A DNA stretch of 64,000 bases from Bacillus sp. BGMRC 2118 (GTDB lineage: Bacteria; Bacillota; Bacilli; Bacillales; SA4). The translations under genes and the position numbers were made by a program. The stretch is from positions 124,001-188,000 of the forward strand of contig VTTJ01000008.1 of the NCBI GenBank assembly GCA_008364785.1, read 5' to 3'. Position 1 is the stretch's first letter; each line of letters starts with the position of its first letter. This document shows positions 58,386 to 64,000 of the stretch, in pieces. Under the pieces are notes generated by a model. It saw nothing but the letters and a program-made list of their open reading frames with translations, did no database searches and was not told the DNA's origin.

Positions 58386-59582
58386 ATGGAACATAATAAG
58401 AAATGGGCAATCGTTTCACTAGCTTCCATACCATTGGTGATGACGTTAGGGAATTCAATGTTGATACCTGTGCTCCCAACTATCGAGAAGAAATTAAAAA
58501 TTAGTTCGTTTCAAGTGAGTATGGTCATTACTTTATACTCCATTGTGGCAATCATTTTAATTCCGATTGCAGGTTACCTTTCTGACCGGATTGGCCGGAA
58601 AAAAGTAATTATTCCAAGTCTGATCATAGCAGGTATTGGAGGGGTAATATCAGGGTTTGCTGCTTGGAAAATGAAGGACCCTTATACGATGATATTAATT
58701 GGGCGAGTACTACAGGGGGTAGGAGCTGCAGGAGCAGCACCGGTTGTAATGCCACTTGTAGGTGATATGTTTAAAAGTGAAGAGGAAGTCAGTAAAGAAC
58801 TTGGTGTAATTGAAACAGCAAATACATTTGGAAAAGTACTAAGTCCAATTCTTGGGTCTGTGTTAGCAGGCTTTTTATGGTATTTACCATTTTTCTCAAT
58901 ACCGGTTTTTACAGCGATTTCCGTAGTATTAATGTTTTTTTTAGTTCAAACTCCAAAAAAGCGGGACGATCCATTACCCTTCAAAAAATTTCTAAAATGT
59001 ATTAAAGAAATATTTAAAAAAGATGGGAAATGGCTATACTCGATATTTATAATCGGCTGTATTCTCATGTTCGTTCTGTTCGGAGTATTGTTTTATTTAT
59101 CAGAGATGCTGGAAACTGAACATAAAATTGAAGGTGTTAAGAAAGGCTTTATCTTAGCGATACCTTTAGCTGCACTTTGTTTATCCTCTTTTATTACTGG
59201 AAAGAAAATCAAGGAAAGCAAGGTGTTGATGAAATGGATAACATTTGGAGGTACGATTTTACTAGGTGCTTCTATTTTTGCTATTAGTTTTTCAGAAAAT
59301 ATATACTTTCTCATAGGTACATTTGTTCTTTGTGGAATAGGGATAGGAGTAGCCCTACCATGTTTAGATGCTTTAATAACAGAAGGAATTGAAAAGGAAG
59401 AGAGAGGTACAATTTCTTCTATATATAGTTCGATGAGATTCATTGGTGTGGCAGCAGGACCTCCAGTGTTTGTATTACTGATGAAGGCCTCACATCAAGT
59501 GATGTTCTACTCCATAACTGCTCTATGCGCCATAGCTGCCTTTATCGTGTTAAAGGAGATAAAGCCAGATGAAATCGAATAA
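58386..59582 (+). CDS. MFS drug:H+ antiporter (DHA1 type)
   Basis: A 398-residue, 12-helix major facilitator. N-terminal LGNSMLIPVLPTIEKKL, the loop 2-3 motif GYLSDRIGRKKVI (about 62-74) and motif C-like GPP. The DHA1 group includes chromosomal multidrug exporters such as YkuC and YfkF in Bacillus; the substrate is not known. No strong Shine-Dalgarno was found before the ATG (AAGGTAGGTAGTTAT). Monocistronic with a terminator. Confidence 0.87.
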   Translation: MEHNKKWAIVSLASIPLVMTLGNSMLIPVLPTIEKKLKISSFQVSMVITLYSIVAIILIPIAGYLSDRIGRKKVIIPSLIIAGIGGVISGFAAWKMKDPYTMILIGRVLQGVGAAGAAPVVMPLVGDMFKSEEEVSKELGVIETANTFGKVLSPILGSVLAGFLWYLPFFSIPVFTAISVVLMFFLVQTPKKRDDPLPFKKFLKCIKEIFKKDGKWLYSIFIIGCILMFVLFGVLFYLSEMLETEHKIEGVKKGFILAIPLAALCLSSFITGKKIKESKVLMKWITFGGTILLGASIFAISFSENIYFLIGTFVLCGIGIGVALPCLDALITEGIEKEERGTISSIYSSMRFIGVAAGPPVFVLLMKASHQVMFYSITALCAIAAFIVLKEIKPDEIE

Positions 59583-59590
59583 TGTTGATA

Positions 59591-59612
59591 GAAGCCTTTG
59601 AAAAAGGGCTTC
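59591..59612 (+). terminator. Terminator after the MFS gene
   Basis: GAAGCC/GGGCTTC with a 9-base loop, then TTTTG. Confidence 0.7.
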
Positions 59613-59621
59613 TTTTGTATT

Positions 59622-59794
59622 GGCTCTTTTCTAAAACCTTGTTGCCAGAAAGTACAATTATTCTGGGCGTAAAACCAGTTTTAGAAATAAATTGAGGTTG
59701 GATTAGAAAAGAACAACTCTCTTTATGTATAGAAGTATCTAAATACTAGGTTAAAATTTTACGAAAAGCAACAATCTATACGAAAGCAGCTTTT
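59622..59794 (+). repeat. Dispersed element family B, copy 2
   Basis: 173 bp running in opposite orientation to 2570-2747 and matching it along its length (see that entry). The ends (GGCTCTTTTCTAAAAC and GAAAGCAGCTTTT) are inverted repeats of each other with mismatches. Not coding. Confidence 0.7.
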
Positions 59795-59808
59795 ATATTA
59801 CATAAAAA

Positions 59809-59828
59809 AACCAGCTAAAAAGCTGGTT
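59809..59828 (-). terminator. Terminator after the DUF3905-like gene
   Basis: AACCAGCT/AGCTGGTT with a 4-base loop; on the minus strand followed by TTTTTTT. Confidence 0.85.
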
Positions 59829-59835
59829 GGCAAAG

Positions 59836-60192
59836 TTAATCCTTTCTATAACTAACATCCTTATCTGGATGCATGAACGGTACCCCTTGTGGTGAAATAT
59901 TCTTCTCTACGAGTTCCCTGTTTTCGGAAGTATTCCAGCCAATATCATTTGTTGGATGTACCCACTCTTCTCCTGCCATGATTTCAGGGTCTACCTCATC
60001 TGACCAGTTATTTAATGGTGAATTTGGAGAGTCATAAAAGCTGTCACCAATGACAACACCCTGACTGTTAACGAACGGTTTTTCCATCTTAATACCACTG
60101 TTTTTAAAAACAGGAGAATCAGGTTGATGTGGCATTGTTTCATCTATAAAAGGAACTTCAAGTTTTTCATCTTTGTTTTTCTTATCTTTCAT
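59836..60192 (-). CDS. DUF3905-like protein
   Basis: A 118-residue acidic protein with no membrane segment. It shows the recurring motif series VFKNSGIKMEKPFVNSQGVVIGDSFYDSPNSPLNNWSDEVDPEIMAGEEWVHPTNDIGWNTSENREL, which I associate with the DUF3905 family of Bacillus. Function unknown. ATG at 60192 follows GAGGTG. Divergent from three very small genes. Confidence 0.7.
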   Translation of the reverse strand: MKDKKNKDEKLEVPFIDETMPHQPDSPVFKNSGIKMEKPFVNSQGVVIGDSFYDSPNSPLNNWSDEVDPEIMAGEEWVHPTNDIGWNTSENRELVEKNISPQGVPFMHPDKDVSYRKD

Positions 60193-60375
60193 TTCTATCA
60201 CCTCTTCTATTATTATTTCCAACTGTCTTTATGATATGAATGACATCAATAAATAACAGGGAAGATAATATTAGGCTATATTTCGCATTGGCATGTTTAC
60301 ATTACTTTTCAAAGTGTCTCTACTTATAGAAATCCAATGCTGACAAATAGAGCCTACGATAAAGGAGTGACAAAT

Positions 60376-60513
60376 ATGAGTGAAAAAAATGAATATCCAG
60401 TAGCAAGCTTAACTGAAGAAAAGTTAAAGGAAGTAAAGGAATTAGAGGAACAGCTTCGAAATGAAACAGGAGAAGATATTGTTTTAATCGCATATCACCA
60501 CCTCTTAAAATAA
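60376..60513 (+). CDS. Hypothetical protein, 45 aa
   Basis: ATG follows AAAGGAGTGAC with correct spacing. The product MSEKNEYPVASLTEEKLKEV... is a charged helix ending in GEDIVLIAYHHLLK. Family not recognised. It is the first of three very short genes (with 60599-60763 and 60766-60930) that precede the B12-binding radical SAM gene from the other side. Likely translated, function unknown. Confidence 0.6.
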   Translation: MSEKNEYPVASLTEEKLKEVKELEEQLRNETGEDIVLIAYHHLLK

Positions 60514-60598
60514 GGATATAACTACCTTTCATGTACTCTTCTTATACGGTCAAACTAAGGGAGAGGAGTTACCTCATTTAATGAATGGAGTGATTATA

Positions 60599-60763
60599 AT
60601 GGCAAAAAGAAGAGCGAAATTCGATGCTGCATATAAAAACAATAAAACACCGAAGGAAAGTCTTCCTGACACTGAATTTGCACAAGAAGCGGTAGAAGAG
60701 GATGCCATTAAAGGTGCCAATCGTAATTCCAAAAAGGGATATCAAAACGGAAGGCAGGAATAA
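60599..60763 (+). CDS. Hypothetical protein, 54 aa
   Basis: A small basic protein, MAKRRAKFDAAYKNNKTPKE..., with a mid acidic stretch (DTEFAQEAVEEDAIKG). ATG at 60599 follows GGAGTG. The composition is like minor small acid-soluble spore proteins, but no named family is certain. It overlaps the start region of the next gene by only 2 bases between stop and ATG, so the two are likely co-translated. Confidence 0.6.
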   Translation: MAKRRAKFDAAYKNNKTPKESLPDTEFAQEAVEEDAIKGANRNSKKGYQNGRQE

Positions 60764-60765
60764 AT

Positions 60766-60930
60766 ATGTCTAAAGGTGAAAAAAAGAAGCGTCAAATTGG
60801 TAAAAATGATCATGCAATGAAGGTGTTACTACAAGAAGAGTTTGGTTCTGAAAACGGAGATTTTAATGCAAACAAGCCACTTGAGATTTTAGCGGAAGCA
60901 AAAGAGAAGTCAAAAAAGAAAAAGAAATAA
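60766..60930 (+). CDS. Hypothetical protein, 54 aa, Lys-rich
   Basis: ATG two bases after the previous stop, with AAGGCAGGAA upstream. The product MSKGEKKKRQIGKNDHAMKV... is strongly basic at both ends (KEKSKKKKK at the C-terminus) with a hydrophobic middle helix (VLLQEEFGSEN). Nucleic-acid binding is conceivable but unproven. No family recognised. Confidence 0.6.
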   Translation: MSKGEKKKRQIGKNDHAMKVLLQEEFGSENGDFNANKPLEILAEAKEKSKKKKK

Positions 60931-60952
60931 ACATGTAGGATGACCTACACGT
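60931..60952. terminator. Convergent-gene terminator
   Basis: ACATGTAGG/CCTACACGT with a 4-base loop. It overlaps the last codons of the radical SAM gene, so convergent genes share it. Confidence 0.7.
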
Positions 60953-62714
60953 TTATTTCTTTAAATTTTTGAGTGGGTACAGAAACGAGCTTTGTGCCCA
61001 CTTCTTGATAATCAAAATAAGCTAATAAAATGGAAGGCTGTCTTCGTATCTCACCCAACTGCATATAGGATTGTAAATCAATTGAAATGGACTCTAGTAC
61101 AGTATGCTTATACAATTCCTTCTCTTGTAACTTACGAGCATCGAACTCAGTACCTAATAAGGAAGGTTGTTCGAGAATTTGACGGTAATACATCGTGCGT
61201 TCCTCTTTTATTAGTACATCATTCCACCATGGTTTTCTCGGCTTATATTTTTGATTACGTAAATAATCAATTTTCATTAAGCTTAATATAACCTCGAGTT
61301 GTTCTTGGTTGGTTTCGTTTAAGAATGACCATAAGCGTACATATAGATCTTCTAATTGGTGTCCAATTCTACCCCAACCCTTTTCATCCCAAAAAGAACC
61401 AAAGTCTTGGAAGAAGTCAAATGGAGAGGGGAAAACATCTGTAACTAAATATTCTATCGTATAATCCATACGATGGTCGTTCCAATACTTCTCCAATACA
61501 TCTTCTACCTGTTTGATTTTTGAGATTTCTTCAAAGGAAAGTACATTGTTTTTTAGGATTTCATACGGAGAATGATCCATATAAACGTATTCGTGATCAT
61601 TCGCGCGAATTCGTAATCCTGTTCCTCTAAGCATCTTAAGAAAGCCTAGCTGCAATTCCTCCGGTCTCATTGCAAACACATCATTAAACGTTTTCTTAAA
61701 TGAGCTGTAATCTTCTTCCGGCAGTCCTGCAATTAAATCCAAATGCTGATCTATTTTTCCACCATCTTTTACCATCATTACTGTGCGTGTCAGCTTTTCA
61801 AAGTTTTGTTTTCTCATTACGAGTTCATTTGTTGAATCATTTGTAGACTGAACCCCAATTTCGAAACGGAATAATCCATTTGGGGCATTGTCATTTAAAA
61901 ACTGTATAACCTCTGGACGCATGATATCAGCCGTAATTTCAAATTGAAATACAGTTCCTGGTAAGTGCTCATCAATTAAAAACTGGAACATCTCCATTGC
62001 ATAGCTTCGGCTAATATTAAACGTACGGTCCACAAATTTTATTGTCTTCGCACCGTTATTCATTAAATAACGAATATCGTCTTTCACTTTCTCTTTGTTA
62101 AAGTATCGAACCCCAACCTCAATTGAAGATAAGCAAAATTGACAACTGAATGGACATCCTCTGCTAGTTTCGATATAGGTCACACGCTTTGAAAGGTGAG
62201 CTAAATCTTCTTCAAATCTAAAAGGCGAAGGTGACTCTTGAAGGTTCAGTTTATTACGTTGTGGATTAATGACTGACTTCCCTTCTTCTGTTCGGAATGC
62301 TAATCCAGGAATAGCGTTCAGCTCATCACCTGATTTCATATGATCAAGTAGTTGCTTAAATGTTTCTTCCCCTTCACCAATTACGATGTAATCAACATCT
62401 TTTAGGCGGTCTAACCAGTACGAAACATCATACGAAACTTCAGGGCCACCGAGAATAATTTTTAGCTCAGGTTTAATCTTTTTGAGCATGGAGATGACTT
62501 TAATCGTTTCCTCAATATTCCAAATGTAACAGCTAAAACCTATTACATCAGGATTGCTACGAAACAAATCAGTCACAATATTCATTGCAGGGTCTTTAAT
62601 TGTGTATTCTACCATTTTTACTTTATGTTCTGGCTCCACATACGCACGCAGGCAACGAATTGCCAGGTTTGTATGAATATATTTTGCGTTTAAAGTTGTT
62701 AAAACGACATTCAT
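60945..62714 (-). CDS. B12-binding radical SAM protein, DUF4080
   Basis: A 589-residue protein: N-terminal cobalamin-binding-like domain (1-140), a radical SAM core with CxxxCxxC (Cys187, 191, 194 in RGCPFSCQFC) and a long C-terminal DUF4080 region (about 400-580). Such proteins use SAM radical chemistry, often methylation, but this family has no assigned substrate. The N-terminal B12 motif (DxHxxG) is degenerate here, as in many of this group. The ATG at 62714 has no strong ribosome binding site nearby. Convergent with the small genes before it. Confidence 0.88.
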   Translation of the reverse strand: MNVVLTTLNAKYIHTNLAIRCLRAYVEPEHKVKMVEYTIKDPAMNIVTDLFRSNPDVIGFSCYIWNIEETIKVISMLKKIKPELKIILGGPEVSYDVSYWLDRLKDVDYIVIGEGEETFKQLLDHMKSGDELNAIPGLAFRTEEGKSVINPQRNKLNLQESPSPFRFEEDLAHLSKRVTYIETSRGCPFSCQFCLSSIEVGVRYFNKEKVKDDIRYLMNNGAKTIKFVDRTFNISRSYAMEMFQFLIDEHLPGTVFQFEITADIMRPEVIQFLNDNAPNGLFRFEIGVQSTNDSTNELVMRKQNFEKLTRTVMMVKDGGKIDQHLDLIAGLPEEDYSSFKKTFNDVFAMRPEELQLGFLKMLRGTGLRIRANDHEYVYMDHSPYEILKNNVLSFEEISKIKQVEDVLEKYWNDHRMDYTIEYLVTDVFPSPFDFFQDFGSFWDEKGWGRIGHQLEDLYVRLWSFLNETNQEQLEVILSLMKIDYLRNQKYKPRKPWWNDVLIKEERTMYYRQILEQPSLLGTEFDARKLQEKELYKHTVLESISIDLQSYMQLGEIRRQPSILLAYFDYQEVGTKLVSVPTQKFKEINV

Positions 62715-62946
62715 CTAGTAAGAACGCTCCTTCATGAAAAGAAAATCATATTATCACTATTACCATCACTAGTAGTTTATAACCACCTATGATCATAATC
62801 ACTAAGGGCTATTTTATCATACTTTTTGTAAAAAAAGAGATAAGTAGGATTATGGAAGTTTTTGTCGAGAAAAAGATAAAGGACTATAGTAGATTTTGTA
62901 GAAATTAGAGGGAAGGTGGAGTGTGTTATAAAAGGAGGGTCTTTTC

Positions 62947-64000
62947 TTGTATACAAAACAAAGTAGTGTAATTGGGACTGATGATCTTGAACATTTGCAA
63001 CAGGAGAATAAAAGACTAAAGGAAAAAGTAGAGCAATACGAAATTATGTTCGAGCAATCATTGGATGCGATTATTTTGTTTGATCACAAGACATGCTTTA
63101 CTGAGGTGAATCAGGCTGCATGTGACTTATTTGAACTTCCTAAAGAACAGTTACTTGGAAGAAGCTTAAGCGAATTCCTAATTTTGCAATCTAATGAGAA
63201 ATCAATTACTGATGAAGCAATTCTGTTTGATGAAGGAAAATTACAAGGTGAAATAACAATTCGTTTAAGAAATGGAAAAGTAAAATATATAGAGTTTTCT
63301 GCTAAAAAGGATACCGAAAAGGGAGTAGACCTTTCGGTTATGAGAGATATTTCTTCTAGGAAACTATTAGAACATCAACGGAAGATTAGTAAGCAAATGT
63401 TTTCAGATGTATATAACAGAGCAGTAGATGGAATTGTTATTTTCGATCGGAATGGTATTTTTATAGATTGTAATTTATCATTTATGAAAAGTTTTAATCT
63501 GCAACGAGCAGAATTAAATCACAAAACATCCATTTATGATTTTGTAGAAAATGAACATATATTTAAACTTGAAAAGCAATGGAAAATTCTTGACGAGAAA
63601 CAACGGGCAAAAGGAGAGCTGCCAGTAACGTTACGGAACGGGACAAAAAAAGTATTTGAGTTTACAACGACTTCTCACATACAGGACAATTATTACATGT
63701 CTATTATGAGAGACGTTACTGAAAAAAGAGCAATGGAACAAATGCTCCAAGAAAGTGAGTTAAGATTTAGAGAGATTTTTGACTCTGCTTTAGATGCAAT
63801 TGTCATTTGGGATCAAGAAGGGAATATCATTAGGGCAAATGAATCAGCAAGTAAGACATTTGAAATGCCGAATGAGCTTTTATGTAAATCAAGGTTATTA
63901 GATTTTACTGATGAACATAATCCCGAAGTGATAAAGGTTTTTGAAAAGCTTAAGATAACAGGTAAACAACGAGATGAATTAGATTTCTATATGTATAACG
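62947..64000 (+). CDS. Multi-PAS sensor protein, N-terminal part (C-terminus outside)
   Basis: TTG start at 62947 follows AAAAGGAGGG. The frame is open to the window end, 351 codons. A short coiled coil (about 14-32) leads into three PAS domains (about 33-140, 155-260 and 275-351 onwards), each with the pattern FDxxxD(A/G)Ixx(F/W)D...NxA/S. No membrane segment, so it is a cytosolic sensor. The output domain is not visible; a histidine kinase of the sporulation-kinase type is likely, but a GGDEF or other output is possible. Confidence 0.85.
   Translation, partial: MYTKQSSVIGTDDLEHLQQENKRLKEKVEQYEIMFEQSLDAIILFDHKTCFTEVNQAACDLFELPKEQLLGRSLSEFLILQSNEKSITDEAILFDEGKLQGEITIRLRNGKVKYIEFSAKKDTEKGVDLSVMRDISSRKLLEHQRKISKQMFSDVYNRAVDGIVIFDRNGIFIDCNLSFMKSFNLQRAELNHKTSIYDFVENEHIFKLEKQWKILDEKQRAKGELPVTLRNGTKKVFEFTTTSHIQDNYYMSIMRDVTEKRAMEQMLQESELRFREIFDSALDAIVIWDQEGNIIRANESASKTFEMPNELLCKSRLLDFTDEHNPEVIKVFEKLKITGKQRDELDFYMYN

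Noticed and set aside
1..64000. CRISPR array, prophage or integrated plasmid
   Set aside because: No regularly spaced direct repeats, cas genes, phage structural genes, integrases or replication genes were seen.

Overview
The window looks like chromosomal DNA from a spore-forming member of the Bacillaceae (low-GC Firmicutes). It is AT-rich, with strong AGGAGG-type ribosome binding sites, frequent GTG/TTG starts and many T-tailed hairpins. The gene set points the same way: spoVA genes, an alpha/beta SASP, YjcZ-type miniproteins, the yjcF-yjcG-yjcH trio, a yrk-type sulfur cluster, sigI-rsgI, ktrD, ligD and ku. The species cannot be fixed from the sequence. The window opens inside asnA (minus strand) and closes inside a multi-PAS sensor gene (plus strand).

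Layout. 0-10 kb: asnA 5' end, an amino-acid permease, a yhcN-like lipoprotein-spoVAC-spoVAD-spoVAEb operon, a DUF421 (YetF) protein, the yjcF/G/H operon, a phosphoesterase and small hypotheticals. 10-21 kb: solitary tRNA-Val(GAC), FkbM methyltransferase, PAP2 phosphatase with a GT4 glycosyltransferase, an EAL gene followed by a CBS-GGDEF gene, a chemoreceptor, an ECF sigma/anti-sigma pair and a DUF3231 protein. 21.8-28.7 kb: a persulfide-stress cluster (pseudo-rhodanese, CstR-type repressor, three TusA modules, DsrE protein, rhodaneses, persulfide dioxygenase, TauE/SafE transporter). It is followed by a HesB-related gene with an in-frame UGA and a SECIS-like hairpin, then a membrane protein and a TlpA-like thioredoxin. 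28.7-43 kb: 5'-nucleotidase, an atypical SDR, a YtkA-like lipoprotein, a LysE exporter, CstA with a cre-overlapped promoter, a cory-CC-star/ArsA pair, small spore-type proteins, peptidase E, and a regulator/MFS pair. 43-50 kb: a Met-specific T-box, a MetRS with four CxxC pairs, and RecQ. 50-56 kb: an NHEJ locus (ligD, HAD phosphatase, ku) and sigI-rsgI. 56-64 kb: SASP, KtrD, MFS, very small proteins, a B12-binding radical SAM protein and a PAS sensor.

How the genes work together. The 21.8-27 kb cluster is a coherent sulfane-sulfur detoxification and relay unit. TusA, DsrE and rhodanese carriers move persulfide sulfur, the dioxygenase oxidises it to sulfite, the TauE/SafE protein probably exports the product, and the CstR-type repressor reads persulfides at ATACCC/GGGTAT palindromes in front of several genes. 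The UGA-containing HesB-related gene directly after it suggests that this organism decodes selenocysteine; no sel genes lie in the window, so this needs genome-wide confirmation.

The window also carries three dispersed repeat classes: (A) a 350-410 bp element with roughly 14-bp terminal inverted repeats (three copies); (B) a roughly 175-bp inverted-repeat element (two copies); and (C) a near-constant 55-bp palindrome with a conserved GGGG/CCCC centre and arms that differ between copies while remaining self-complementary (ten copies, all essentially intergenic).
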